Assembly: GCF_026341125.1 (NCBI RefSeq)
Contig: NZ_JAPEOR010000001.1
Location: 1,798,001-1,862,000 of the forward strand
Length of the DNA: 64,000 nucleotides
Reading direction: 5' to 3'
DNA from: Streptomyces sp. NBC_01142
GTDB lineage: Bacteria; Actinomycetota; Actinomycetes; Streptomycetales; Streptomycetaceae
Positions 35,496 through 44,357 of this stretch are shown piece after piece. Every line of letters begins with the position of its first letter. Position 1 is the stretch's first letter. The position numbers and the translations under genes were made by a program. Below the pieces are notes generated by a model. It did no database searches. It saw only the letters and a program-made list of their open reading frames with translations, and was not told where the DNA came from.

Positions 35496-35892
35496 ACCAG
35501 ACCGCCTTGCCCGCGGCGGTCATCCGGTGGCCGCACTCCGAGCTCAGTGCGCGGAGCAGCAGCAGCCCGCGGCCGTGCTCCTGCCATGGATCGGGCTCGG
35601 ATCCCGGCGCGGGCAGGGACAGGTCGCCGGGCGGGGCCGGGTCGGAGTCATGGACCTCGACCTGGCACCCCGTCGACAGCAGTTCCACCACCAGCTGTAT
35701 GGGGGACCCGCCGCGGGTGTGCTCCACGGCGTTGGCGACCAGCTCGGCCGTGAGCAGCTCGGCCGTGTCGCTGTCCGCGGACACCTCGATCTCCGCCAGC
35801 GCCGTACGGATCAGGGCGCGGGCGATGGGCACAGCAGCCGTACTGTGCGGCAGCGCGATGCGCCACGAGGCAGGGCCGGAGGTTTCGAGCAA
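35473..35892 (-). CDS. Anti-sigma-factor-type ATP-binding protein (RsbW-like HATPase)
   Basis: 139 residues, GHKL fold. The N box is ELLTAELVANAVEHT and the G box GRGLLLLRAL; DSDP supplies the Asp of the ATP site. Streptomycetes hold dozens of such single-domain proteins, which bind or phosphorylate anti-anti-sigma factors; the partner is unknown and no sigma or anti-anti-sigma gene is adjacent. It converges on and overlaps the permease gene by 23 nt. Confidence 0.83.
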   Translation of the reverse strand: MLETSGPASWRIALPHSTAAVPIARALIRTALAEIEVSADSDTAELLTAELVANAVEHTRGGSPIQLVVELLSTGCQVEVHDSDPAPPGDLSLPAPGSEPDPWQEHGRGLLLLRALSSECGHRMTAAGKAVWFTLLTRS

Positions 35893-36044
35893 GGTGGAGA
35901 GTTCCGTTCGAGGTGCGACGTCCTGTTCGCAACCTTACGAAGCGCAAGGGGCTGGACAAGGGCCCGGGGCCCGTTCCGGGTGGGAGCTGTGCCACAACTG
36001 GGACGGGTCCGGTGCGGAGGCAGTACATACGCGTATCGCGTACT

Positions 36045-36060
36045 CGTGACGGAAGTCACG
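36045..36060. promoter_or_regulatory. Crp-type palindrome upstream of the enoyl-CoA hydratase gene
   Basis: CGTGACGGAAGTCACG is a perfect 6-bp dyad with a 4-bp spacer, 60 bp before the start. It fits the Streptomyces Crp pattern GTG-N6-GNCAC. The divergent ATPase gene starts 150 bp away. Confidence 0.5.
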
Positions 36061-36119
36061 TACAAGTGATAGCTTCGAGAGGCAGGCAGCAGACCGCCCG
36101 CTGAAGGAGGTCACACTCC

Positions 36120-36947
36120 ATGAGCCCCTTTTCCGGCTCCGCTCCACGTACCGAGGACTGGCGCCATCTGCGCCTCACGACGGACGACGGAGTCGCGACC
36201 GTCACCCTCGCCCGCCCCGAGAAACTCAACGCGCTCACCTTCGGCGCCTACGCCGACCTGCGCGATCTGCTCGCCGAGCTGGCGCGGGAGCGGTCCGTGC
36301 GGGCGCTGGTGCTCGGCGGCGAGGGCCGCGGGTTCTGCTCCGGCGGCGACGTCGACGAGATCATCGGCGCGACGCTGGCGATGGACACCGCCCAGCTCCT
36401 CGACTTCAACCGGATGACCGGCCAGGTCGTGCGGGCGCTGCGGGAATGCCCCTTCCCGGTGATCGCCGCGGTGCACGGCATCGCGGCGGGGGCCGGCGCG
36501 GTCCTCGCGCTCGCCGCGGACTTCCGTATCGCGGACCCGTCCGCCCGCTTCGCGTTCCTCTTCACCAAGGTGGGGCTCTCGGGCGGTGACATGGGCGCGG
36601 CGTATCTGCTGCCCCGGGTCGTCGGGCTCGGCCACGCCACCCGGCTGCTGATGCTCGGCGAACCGGTCCGAGCCCCCGAGGCCGAACGGATCGGCCTGCT
36701 CAGCGAGCTGACCGACGAGGGCCAGGCGGATGCGCGGGCGGCAGAGCTGGCCCGCCGGCTGGCCGAGGGACCGGCCCTGGCGTACGCGCAGACCAAGGCG
36801 CTGCTCACCGCCGAACTGGACATGCCGCTCGCCGCGGCGGTCGAGCTGGACGCGGCGACGCAGGCGCTGCTGATGAACGGCGAGGACTACGCGGAGTTCC
36901 ACGCGGCCTTCACCGAGAAGCGCCCGCCGAAGTGGCAGGGGCGCTGA
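36120..36947 (+). CDS. Enoyl-CoA hydratase/isomerase family protein
   Basis: 275 residues of the crotonase superfamily. VATVTLARPEKLNALTFGAY, the oxyanion-hole stretch GEGRGFCSGGDVDEI and AVHGIAAGAGAVLALAADFRIA, and the later AFLFTKVGLSGGDMGAAYLL are clear. The start follows GAAGGAGGT by 8 nt. It lies directly in front of the 2-aminobenzoyl-CoA monooxygenase/reductase gene (2-nt gap), so it probably hydrates or opens the ring-derived enoyl-CoA in anthranilate breakdown. Confidence 0.9.
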   Translation: MSPFSGSAPRTEDWRHLRLTTDDGVATVTLARPEKLNALTFGAYADLRDLLAELARERSVRALVLGGEGRGFCSGGDVDEIIGATLAMDTAQLLDFNRMTGQVVRALRECPFPVIAAVHGIAAGAGAVLALAADFRIADPSARFAFLFTKVGLSGGDMGAAYLLPRVVGLGHATRLLMLGEPVRAPEAERIGLLSELTDEGQADARAAELARRLAEGPALAYAQTKALLTAELDMPLAAAVELDAATQALLMNGEDYAEFHAAFTEKRPPKWQGR

Positions 36948-36949
36948 CG

Positions 36950-39445
36950 ATGGCGCGCAGGCCGGGCCCGCCCGCCGTCACCGGTAAGCGGGACTCCGCC
37001 CCGGACCCCGCGGCTCGGACGTCGGCGGGGCTGCACAATCCGGCCGGTCCCGCGGGGGATCCGGCCGGTCCCGCCGGGGAACAGCCCGCCGAAGGCGGCA
37101 TGACACGTCGGCCCCCCGCTGAGCAGCCCGCCCCCGCCCCGCGGCCCGGCACCGCGCCCGACATACCGCGCACCCCCCTCCGCGTCGCCGTCATCGGGGG
37201 CGGGCCGGGTGGGCTGTACGCCGCCGCGCTCCTCAAACGGCTCGACCCCGCTCGCGACATCACCGTCTGGGAACGCGGCGCCCCCGACGACACCTTCGGC
37301 TTCGGCGTCGTCCTCTCCGACGAGACCCTCGGCGGGATCGAGCACGCCGACCCTGTCATCTACCGGGCGCTCCAGGACGAGTTCGTACGATGGGACGACA
37401 TCGACATCGTCCACCGCGAGGGGACTCTCACCTCCGGCGGCCACGGGTTCGCGGCGCTCGGGCGGCGCAGGCTGCTGGAGATCCTGCACGAGCGCTGCGA
37501 CTCCCTCGGCGTACGGCTCCGCTTCCGCACCCCCGCCCCACCCGCCGCCGAACTCTCCCCGGCGTACGACCTCGTCATCGCCGCCGACGGCGTGCACAGC
37601 CTCACCCGCGAGGCACACGCCGACGCCTTCGGGCCGCACATCGCGACCCACCGGTGCCGCTACATCTGGCTGGCCGCCGACTTCGCCTTCGACGCCTTCC
37701 GCTTCGAGATCGCCGAGACCGAGCACGGCGTGATGCAGCTCCACGGCTACCCTTATGCCGCCGACGCCAGCACGGTCATCGTCGAGATGCGCGAGGAGGT
37801 CTGGCAGGCGACGGGTCTGGACGCCTGCGACGAGCAGCAGTCCGCGGACCAGTGCGCCAAGATCTTCGCCGACGCCCTCGGCGGCCGCCCGCTGCGCTCC
37901 CACCGATCCGCCTGGACAGCCTTCCGTACCGTCGTCAACGACCGCTGGTCGCACGGCAACACGGTCCTCCTGGGCGACGCGGCCCACACCGCCCACTTCT
38001 CCATCGGCTCCGGCACCAAGCTCGCCGTCGAGGACGCCCTCGCCCTCGCCGCCTGCATCGAGGAACAGCCCGACCTGCCCACCGCCCTCGCCGCGTACGA
38101 GACCGAGCGCCGCCCGGTCGTCGAGTCCACCCAGCGCGCGGCCGCCGCCAGCCTGCGCTGGTTCGAGGAGCTGGGCACCTATCTCGACCAGCCGGTCCGC
38201 CAGTTCGCCTTCAACCTGCTCACCCGCAGCCGCCGCGTCACCCACGACAATCTGCGGCTGCGTGACCGGGCCTTCACCGGCTCCGTCGAGCGCGATTTCG
38301 GCTGCCCGCCCGGCACACCCCCGATGTTCACCCCTTTCACGCTGCGCGGACTCACCCTGCGCAACCGGGTCGTCGTCTCCCCCATGGACATGTACAGCGC
38401 CGAGGACGGCGTCCCGGGCGACTTCCATCTCGTGCACCTCGGTGCGCGGGCTCTGGGCGGAGCAGGCCTTGTGATGACCGAGATGGTGTGTGTGAGCGCC
38501 GAGGGACGGATCACTCCCGGCTGCACCGGCCTCTACACACCCGAACAGGGCGCGGCCTGGCGCCGGGTGACCGACTTCGTCCACGAACGGGCGCCCGGCA
38601 CGGCCATCGGAGTCCAGCTCGGCCACTCCGGCCGCAAGGGCTCCACCAGGCTCATGTGGGACGGCATCGACGAGCCGCTGGCCGACGGCAACTGGCCCCT
38701 TTCGGCCGCCTCACCGCTGCCGTACCGGCCCGGAGTCAACCAGATCCCGCACGCGCTGGACCGCGCCGGGCTCTCCACCGTTCGCGAGCAGTTCGCCGCC
38801 GCGACCCGGCGCGCCGCCGACAGCGGCTTCGACCTCCTCGAACTCCACTGTGCCCACGGCTACTTGCTCTCCGGCTTCCTCTCGCCCCTCACCAATCAAC
38901 GGACCGACTCCTACGGCGGATGTCTCGACAACCGCCTCCGCTTCCCCCTCGAAGTCTTCGACGCCATGCGTGAGGCCTGGCCCGACGACCGGCCCATGAC
39001 CGTCCGCCTCTCCGCCACCGACTGGGCTGAGGGCGGCACGACGGCCGACGACGCGGTCGAGATCGCCCGTGCCTTCGCCGCCCACGGCGCCGACGCGATC
39101 GACGTCTCCACCGGACAGGTGGTCCCCGACGAGGAGCCCGAGTACGGCCGCTCGTACCAGACCCCGTACGCCGACCGGATCCGCAACACCCTCTCCGTCC
39201 CGGTCATCGCGGTCGGCGCGATCTCGTCCTGGGACGACGTCAACTCACTCCTGCTGGCGGGCCGCGCCGACCTCTGCGCGCTGGCCCGCCCCCATCTCTA
39301 CGACCCCCACTGGACGCTGCACGCGGCGGCCGACCAGGAGTACACGGGGCCGGGCGCGCCCTGGCCGCTCCCGTACCGGGCCGGCAGCCGCAAACCGCCC
39401 ACCGGCCGTACGGACGCCCCGAAACCGAGGCTCACTCTGGGGTGA
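36950..39445 (+). CDS. Bifunctional 2-aminobenzoyl-CoA (salicylyl-CoA type) monooxygenase/reductase
   Basis: 831 residues fusing an FAD aromatic hydroxylase to an Old Yellow Enzyme reductase. Part 1: VAVIGGGPGGLYAAALLKRL (FAD), GDAAHTAHFSIGSGTKLAVEDA. Part 2 begins near MFTPFTLRGLTLRNRVVVSP and carries ELHCAHGYLLSGFLSPLTNQ and the flavin-binding SYGGCLDNRLRFPLEV. In Azoarcus such a protein hydroxylates and reduces 2-aminobenzoyl-CoA to a non-aromatic CoA ester. The N-terminal 60-80 residues are a Pro/Ala/Gly-rich repeat (AGPAGDPAGPAGEQ); the ATG at 37100 would omit much of it and give 781 residues, nearer the family norm. Start therefore uncertain. Confidence 0.88.
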   Translation: MARRPGPPAVTGKRDSAPDPAARTSAGLHNPAGPAGDPAGPAGEQPAEGGMTRRPPAEQPAPAPRPGTAPDIPRTPLRVAVIGGGPGGLYAAALLKRLDPARDITVWERGAPDDTFGFGVVLSDETLGGIEHADPVIYRALQDEFVRWDDIDIVHREGTLTSGGHGFAALGRRRLLEILHERCDSLGVRLRFRTPAPPAAELSPAYDLVIAADGVHSLTREAHADAFGPHIATHRCRYIWLAADFAFDAFRFEIAETEHGVMQLHGYPYAADASTVIVEMREEVWQATGLDACDEQQSADQCAKIFADALGGRPLRSHRSAWTAFRTVVNDRWSHGNTVLLGDAAHTAHFSIGSGTKLAVEDALALAACIEEQPDLPTALAAYETERRPVVESTQRAAAASLRWFEELGTYLDQPVRQFAFNLLTRSRRVTHDNLRLRDRAFTGSVERDFGCPPGTPPMFTPFTLRGLTLRNRVVVSPMDMYSAEDGVPGDFHLVHLGARALGGAGLVMTEMVCVSAEGRITPGCTGLYTPEQGAAWRRVTDFVHERAPGTAIGVQLGHSGRKGSTRLMWDGIDEPLADGNWPLSAASPLPYRPGVNQIPHALDRAGLSTVREQFAAATRRAADSGFDLLELHCAHGYLLSGFLSPLTNQRTDSYGGCLDNRLRFPLEVFDAMREAWPDDRPMTVRLSATDWAEGGTTADDAVEIARAFAAHGADAIDVSTGQVVPDEEPEYGRSYQTPYADRIRNTLSVPVIAVGAISSWDDVNSLLLAGRADLCALARPHLYDPHWTLHAAADQEYTGPGAPWPLPYRAGSRKPPTGRTDAPKPRLTLG

Positions 39446-39866
39446 GGCACGTGTGGCACCGGCACGGATCGGGATGTGGCCCGGCGTGGTACGTCTGCCG
39501 TCCCTCGGCCGCGACCCGCTCCAGCAGCGCGGCCTGTTCCTCGGCCTGTTCCCGCGTCATCGGCGGACCGTAGGCGGCCTCGACGTACCGGCGCAGTACT
39601 GCGGGGGTGTGGACGAGCTTGGCGCGGAAAGTGTGCAGATGCCGCGTCCCCGTGTCGATGGTGATCCAGCGGCCGGTGTGCCGTCCGCGCCCGACCGTGG
39701 TCAGCTGCTCGTGGCCCATGCCCGCGTAGGTCGACACGACGTAGACCTTCGAGCCGCCCTTGTACGCCTTGGTGCCGGGCCGCAGCTCCTGCCCCAGGTC
39801 GCCGTAGCGCCGCCACAGCACCACGTTCGCCGCCACCAGCCACATCGGCTCGGGGTTCTCACCCAT
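39432..39866 (-). CDS. Conserved hypothetical protein
   Basis: 144 residues from the ATG at 39866 (MGENPEPMWLVAANVVLWRR). It contains a compact beta-rich-looking centre (GTKAYKGGSKVYVVSTYAGM, GRGRHTGRWITIDTG) and an ending rich in Cys/His (HPDPCRCHTCLTPE). I do not recognise the family. It is convergent with and overlaps the monooxygenase gene by 14 nt. The frame continues upstream into a heptapeptide repeat (MSASVPG)n with several extra ATGs, each a possible start. Confidence 0.6.
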   Translation of the reverse strand: MGENPEPMWLVAANVVLWRRYGDLGQELRPGTKAYKGGSKVYVVSTYAGMGHEQLTTVGRGRHTGRWITIDTGTRHLHTFRAKLVHTPAVLRRYVEAAYGPPMTREQAEEQAALLERVAAEGRQTYHAGPHPDPCRCHTCLTPE

Positions 39867-39955
39867 GCCCGGAACCGACGCGCTCATGCCCGGAACCGAC
39901 GCACTCATGCCCGGACCGGAATCGACGCGCTCATGCCCGGAAACGACGCAGCCCC
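39864..39955. repeat. 21-bp tandem repeat at the start of the hypothetical gene
   Basis: Unit CATGCCCGGAACCGACGCGCT recurs at 39864, 39885, 39906 (with a 5-bp insertion) and 39932, the last two diverged. On the minus strand the first two units read M-S-A-S-V-P-G, giving alternative in-frame ATG starts. Confidence 0.8.
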
Positions 39956-39960
39956 GCCCG

Positions 39961-40767
39961 TCACGGTTGCACGAACGCCGCCCCGGCGTCCCGCAGCAGT
40001 GCATGCAGCCGGGCGAAGACGTCCGCCGAGCGGCCGCCCGGCCAGCCCTGTGGCAGCAGCTCGGCCGGCAGACCCGGATCGGCGTACGGCAGCTGCCGCC
40101 AGGAGTCCAGCACCGGCAGATAGTCCCGGTACGCGTCCTGCGCGGGCACCTCGCCGCGCGCCTCCCACGCCCGCAGCACCGGCTCGTACAGATCCAGGAA
40201 ATCCTCGTACTGCTTGGCGATCGCCCCCAGGTCCCACCAGCGTGCCACCGCCTCCGCCGTTGCCGCGAAGCCGAGATGCTCACCGCGGAACATCTCGACG
40301 TACCCGTCGAGCTGAAGGCGGTGCAGCGTGTGCCGGGTCTCCTCGTACAGCCGGGCCGGCGCGATCCACACCCCCGGCGCCGCGGACCCGAAACCGAGCC
40401 GCCCCAGGCGCGAGCGGAGCAGATGGCGCTTGTGGCGTTCGGCCTCCGGTACGGAGAAGACGGCGAGCATCCAGCCGTCGGAGAGCCGGGGCGAGGGCCG
40501 GGCGTAGATTCGGCGGTCGCCGTCGTCGAGCAGCTGGCGGGCGTCGGCCGACAGGGCGTAGCCCGCGGCGCCGTCCGGGGCGCGCTCGGGGGTCAGCAGG
40601 CCCCGCCGTTTGAGCCGGGAGACCGAGGAGCGCACGGACGGCGCGTCGACGCCGAGAACGGCCAGCAGGCGGATGAGTTCGGCCACGGGGAAGGGTCCCG
40701 GCCTTTCGCGTCCGTACGCGCCGTACAGAGTGACGATCAGGGATCGGGGGGTGTGCTGCTCGGCCAC
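39961..40767 (-). CDS. PaaX family transcriptional regulator
   Basis: 268 residues. PRSLIVTLYGAYGRERPGPF and LIRLLAVLGVDAPSVRSSVS form the winged helix-turn-helix, followed by RLKRRGLLTPERA and the PaaX-type effector region (DGWMLAVFSVPEAERHKRHL, RLGFGSAAPGVWIAP). PaaX proteins repress aromatic-CoA catabolic genes and are released by the aryl-CoA. It sits 4 nt after the CoA ligase gene, in the same operon, so control of the anthranilate genes by 2-aminobenzoyl-CoA is a reasonable guess. Confidence 0.88.
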   Translation of the reverse strand: MAEQHTPRSLIVTLYGAYGRERPGPFPVAELIRLLAVLGVDAPSVRSSVSRLKRRGLLTPERAPDGAAGYALSADARQLLDDGDRRIYARPSPRLSDGWMLAVFSVPEAERHKRHLLRSRLGRLGFGSAAPGVWIAPARLYEETRHTLHRLQLDGYVEMFRGEHLGFAATAEAVARWWDLGAIAKQYEDFLDLYEPVLRAWEARGEVPAQDAYRDYLPVLDSWRQLPYADPGLPAELLPQGWPGGRSADVFARLHALLRDAGAAFVQP

Positions 40768-40771
40768 GTGA

Positions 40772-42388
40772 TCACTCTAGAGCCCGCAGGCGGAAGCGTT
40801 GCAGCTTGCCGGTCTGGGTGCGCGGAAGCGCGTCGAGGAAGACGAACTCGCGGGGGCATTTGTACGGTGTCAGCCTCCGCTTCACCGAGTCGGCGAGTGC
40901 GGCGACGGTGTCGTCGCCGGTCGGGACTCCCGCGCGCAGCACGACGTACGCCACGACGATCTGTCCCCGCAGGCCGTCGGGACGGCCGACCACCGCCGCC
41001 TCCGCCACATCCGGGTGGTGCAGCAGGGCGTCCTCGACCTCGGGCCCGGCGATGTTGTACCCGGCCGAAATGATCATGTCGTCGGCGCGGGCGACGTAGC
41101 GGAACCAGCCGTCCGGTTCACGTACGTACGTGTCGCCGGTGAGATTCCAGCCGTCGTGGACGTAATCCGCCTGACGAGGGTCGGCCAGATAGCGGCAGCC
41201 CACCGGGCCGCGCACGGCCAGCAGCCCTTCCTCCCCGTCCGCCACCGGACGGCCGTCGGCGTCGACCACGCGCGCGTGCCACCCCGGAACCGGGATTCCG
41301 GTGGTGCCCGGTCTGATCGACTCGTCCGCCGCCGAGATGAAGATGTGCAGCAGCTCGGTCGCGCCGATGCCGTTGATGATGCGCAGTCCGGTCCGCTCCT
41401 GCCAGGCCTGCCAGGTGGCGGCGGGCAGATTCTCACCGGCCGACACGCAGCGCCGCAGCGAGCGGGTGTCGTGGCCGTCGAGGTTGTCCAGCATCACCCG
41501 GTACGCGGTCGGCGCGGTGAACAGGACCGACACCCGGTGCTCGGCGATCGCGGACAACAGCCGGGCCGGGCCCGCCTGTTCGAGCAGCAGCGCAGACGCC
41601 CCCGCCCGCATCGGGAAGATCACCAGACCACCGAGCCCGAAGGTGAAGCCCAGCGGGGGGCTGCCCGCGAAGACATCATCGGGCTCCGGCCGCAGCACCC
41701 GCGCGGAGAAGGTGTCCGCGACGGCCAGCACATCGCGGTGGAAATGCATGCACCCCTTGGGGCGGCCGGTCGTGCCCGAGGTGAAGGCGATCAGCGCGAC
41801 ATCGTCGGCGGCGGTCGGGACGGGCGTGTACGGCTCCGGTGCCGCGGCGGCGGCCAGACTGATCAGATCGTCGGGGGAGTCGCCGCCGTACGCCGTGATG
41901 CGCAGCCCCGACACCTCGGCCTTCGCCAGATCGTCGACCGAGCGGATGTCGCACAGCGCGTGGCTGACGGCGGCCATCTCGCACACCGTGGCGAGTTCCC
42001 GGGCCCTCTGCTGGGCCAGAACGGTGACGGCCACCGCGCCCGCCCTCATCACGCCCAGCCAGCAGGCCGCGAGCCAGGGGGTCGTCGGGCCGCGCAGCAG
42101 GACACGGTTCCCGGGGACCACACCGAGGCAGGAGGTGAGGACATGAGCGATCCGGTCGGCCTGTTCGCGGAGCTCTCCGTACGTCCACACCTCCCCGCCC
42201 GCGGTACGGAAGACGGGCCGGTCCGCGCCGAAGCGCTCGATCGTACGGTCCAGCAGCTCGGACCCGCAGTTCAGGCGCTGCGGATAGTGCAGCTCGGGCA
42301 GGTCGAAGACGAGTTCCGGCCACTGCCCGGCAGGCGGCAGATGGTCGCGCGCAAAGGTGTCGAGGTGGGCCGAGGGTGTCAGCTCCAT
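40772..42388 (-). CDS. Benzoate-CoA ligase family enzyme, probable 2-aminobenzoate-CoA ligase
   Basis: 538 residues, ANL superfamily. AMP motif LIAFTSGTTGRPKG, then YRVMLDNLDG, GATELLHIF and the GWFRYVARADDMIISAGYNI hinge; the catalytic lysine is in RTQTGKLQRF. It would activate anthranilate (or a related benzoate) with ATP and CoA to feed the 2-aminobenzoyl-CoA monooxygenase nearby. The ATG at 42388 follows AAGGGGG; the longer frame to 42631 runs into the divergent gene. Co-operonic with the PaaX-type regulator and divergent from the acyl-CoA dehydrogenase. Confidence 0.88.
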   Translation of the reverse strand: MELTPSAHLDTFARDHLPPAGQWPELVFDLPELHYPQRLNCGSELLDRTIERFGADRPVFRTAGGEVWTYGELREQADRIAHVLTSCLGVVPGNRVLLRGPTTPWLAACWLGVMRAGAVAVTVLAQQRARELATVCEMAAVSHALCDIRSVDDLAKAEVSGLRITAYGGDSPDDLISLAAAAAPEPYTPVPTAADDVALIAFTSGTTGRPKGCMHFHRDVLAVADTFSARVLRPEPDDVFAGSPPLGFTFGLGGLVIFPMRAGASALLLEQAGPARLLSAIAEHRVSVLFTAPTAYRVMLDNLDGHDTRSLRRCVSAGENLPAATWQAWQERTGLRIINGIGATELLHIFISAADESIRPGTTGIPVPGWHARVVDADGRPVADGEEGLLAVRGPVGCRYLADPRQADYVHDGWNLTGDTYVREPDGWFRYVARADDMIISAGYNIAGPEVEDALLHHPDVAEAAVVGRPDGLRGQIVVAYVVLRAGVPTGDDTVAALADSVKRRLTPYKCPREFVFLDALPRTQTGKLQRFRLRALE

Positions 42389-42426
42389 GGTTCGCCCCCT
42401 TCTCGTGGTGGGGTCGCGAATCGAGC

Positions 42427-42464
42427 GTATCGTGAAGGTGACGACAGTCAACGGTCCGCGATAC
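42427..42464. promoter_or_regulatory. Divergent promoter region with spaced inverted repeat
   Basis: GTATCG (42427) and CGATAC (42459) are inverted half-sites 26 bp apart in the 130-bp region between the ligase and acyl-CoA dehydrogenase genes. A PaaX operator here is only a positional guess. Confidence 0.3.
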
Positions 42465-42518
42465 CTCGCTTTCCCAGGAGGTGCCCCGGACCCCCGGCCG
42501 CACGAAGTGGGGGCTCGA

Positions 42519-43673
42519 ATGCCCGTATTCTCACTGGAACCGGCACAGACCGCCTGGTGTGCGCAGCTGCGGACCCTGGCAGCCGAGCGGCTGCGCCCGC
42601 TGGCGGAGAAGGGAGAACCGGGCCGCGTCAACCGCCCCTTGGTCGCCGCCCTCGGTGAACTCCGCCTCCTTGAGCGCCTGTTCGGGGCCGGGGCGCTGGA
42701 GCTGTGCCTGCTGCGCGAGTCGCTGGCGTACGGATGTACGGAGGCCGAGACCGCCCTCGCTCTCCAGGGCCTCGGCAGCTACCCCCTGGTCCAGGCGGGC
42801 AGCGCCGCGCAACGGGAACGCTGGCTCCCCGAGGTGGTCGCCGGGCGCGCCGTCGCCGCCTTCGCGCTGAGCGAGCCCGACGCCGGGTCGGACGCGGCTG
42901 CCCTGGCCCTCAAGGCCGTGCCCGACCGGGCAGAAGGCCGGGGCGGCTGGCGCCTCAGCGGCGAGAAGCGGTGGATCTCCAACGCCCCCGAGGCCGACTT
43001 CTACACCGTCTTCGCCCGTACGACGGAGGGTGCGGGCGCCCGCGGTGTCACCGCGTTCCTCGTCCCCGCCGACCGCCCGGGGCTGACCGGGACCGCGCTG
43101 GAGATGCTCTCCCCGCACCCCATCGGCGCGCTGAACTTCGACGACGTCCCCGTCACCCGCGACGATGTCCTCGGTGACCCGGACGGCGGCTTCCGGGTCG
43201 CCATGAACACCCTGAACCTCTTCCGGCCCAGCGTCGGCGCGTTCGCCGTCGGGATGGCCCAGGCGGCCCTGGACGCGGCTCTCGGGCACACGGCGCGTCG
43301 CACCGCCTTCGGCGGCCCCCTGAAGGATCTCCAGTCGGTCGCCCATCAGGTCGCCGAGATGGCCACCCGCACCGAAGCCGCCCGGCTGCTCGTCTACGCG
43401 GCGGCCGCCGCGTACGACGAAGGTGCCGAAGACGTACCGAAGCGGTCGGCCATGGCCAAGCTGCTCGCCACGGAGACCGCCCAGTACGTCGTGGACGCCG
43501 CCGTTCAGCTGCACGGCGCCCGCGCGCTTCAACGCGGCCATGTGCTGGAACATCTCTACCGCGAGGTCCGCGCCCCCCGGATCTACGAGGGCGCCACCGA
43601 GGTCCAGCGCACGATCATCGCCAAGGAGCTGTACGCAAAGGACGCAAAGGACGCAAAGGAGCCGTACGCATGA
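42519..43673 (+). CDS. Acyl-CoA dehydrogenase
   Basis: 384 residues. VAAFALSEPDAGSDAAALAL and GGWRLSGEKRWISNAPEADF are the FAD/substrate-binding signatures, and the C-terminal YEGATEVQRTIIAKELY supplies the catalytic Glu. It would carry out the dehydrogenation step on the ring-opened CoA ester. The C-terminal YAKDAKDAKEPYA arises from a 9-bp tandem DNA repeat (ACGCAAAGG). It overlaps the RidA gene by ATGA. The frame to 42357 lies in the divergent gene and was rejected. Confidence 0.9.
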   Translation: MPVFSLEPAQTAWCAQLRTLAAERLRPLAEKGEPGRVNRPLVAALGELRLLERLFGAGALELCLLRESLAYGCTEAETALALQGLGSYPLVQAGSAAQRERWLPEVVAGRAVAAFALSEPDAGSDAAALALKAVPDRAEGRGGWRLSGEKRWISNAPEADFYTVFARTTEGAGARGVTAFLVPADRPGLTGTALEMLSPHPIGALNFDDVPVTRDDVLGDPDGGFRVAMNTLNLFRPSVGAFAVGMAQAALDAALGHTARRTAFGGPLKDLQSVAHQVAEMATRTEAARLLVYAAAAAYDEGAEDVPKRSAMAKLLATETAQYVVDAAVQLHGARALQRGHVLEHLYREVRAPRIYEGATEVQRTIIAKELYAKDAKDAKEPYA

Positions 43674-44068
43674 CCCTGCACCGCCAGAATCCGGCCGAGC
43701 TCTCGCCGCCCACGGGTTTCTCCCACGCCGTCACCGCCTCCGGCTCACGGATCGTCTTCCTGGCCGGGCAGACCGCGCTCGACACCGACGGCAAGCTCGT
43801 CGGGGAGACACTGCCCGAGCAGTTCGAGACGGCACTCGCCAATCTCCTCACCGCTCTCGTGGCCGCGGACGGCGCCCCGCAGGACCTCGCCCGCGTCACC
43901 GTCTATGCCACCGATGTCGCCGACTACCGCGCCCATGCGGTCGAACTGGGCCGGATCTGGCGCCGGCTGGCCGGCCGCGACTACCCCGCCATGGCGGTGA
44001 TCGGAGTGGTCCGCCTCTGGGACGATCAGGCCCTGGTCGAGCTGGACGGGGTGGCCGTACTGCCCTGA
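43670..44068 (+). CDS. RidA/YjgF/Rid family protein
   Basis: 132 residues. The Rid signature is visible in GSRIVFLAGQTALDTDGKLV, and the C-terminal PAMAVIGVVRLWDDQALVEL retains the conserved substrate-binding region. Rid enzymes hydrolyse enamines and imines; in anthranilate degradation one is expected to remove ammonia from the 2-amino ring product. The start overlaps the acyl-CoA dehydrogenase stop. It is followed by 289 bp with no gene I can support. Confidence 0.87.
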   Translation: MTLHRQNPAELSPPTGFSHAVTASGSRIVFLAGQTALDTDGKLVGETLPEQFETALANLLTALVAADGAPQDLARVTVYATDVADYRAHAVELGRIWRRLAGRDYPAMAVIGVVRLWDDQALVELDGVAVLP

Positions 44069-44310
44069 GCCCGGCGACCCGCTCATCCCCACGACGAGGT
44101 AAGGACCGGATGATGCCGCGCCAGCACGGCCGACGGCCGGTCGAACTGCTCGTTCAGGGAAGCCCGTTGGCGGTCGAGGACAGTTGCACAGTGATCGCGC
44201 GGGACCGGCCGGAGCGCCTGTCGTCGGCCCTGCGTACGTGTATCGGTGAGACGGGCGGAGGCCGGTCTTGATCGACTGGTGGCGGGCACGCCCCGGGTTT
44301 ACGGTCGACT

Positions 44311-44330
44311 AGTGGACGCAACCGTCTACT
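44311..44330. promoter_or_regulatory. Candidate operator before the DHA2 efflux gene
   Basis: AGTGGACG-CAAC-CGTCTACT is an inverted repeat with 7 of 8 pairs matching, 27 bp before the MFS start. TetR-type repressors often bind such sites, but no TetR gene is adjacent. Nothing else was recognised in 44069-44310. Confidence 0.4.
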
Positions 44331-44357
44331 GAGGCTCCCCAGAGGGCGCGATGTGCC

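Noticed and set aside
44109..44271. Small plus-strand frame after the RidA gene
   Set aside because: Fifty-odd residues with no domain and no convincing ribosome site; treated as intergenic.
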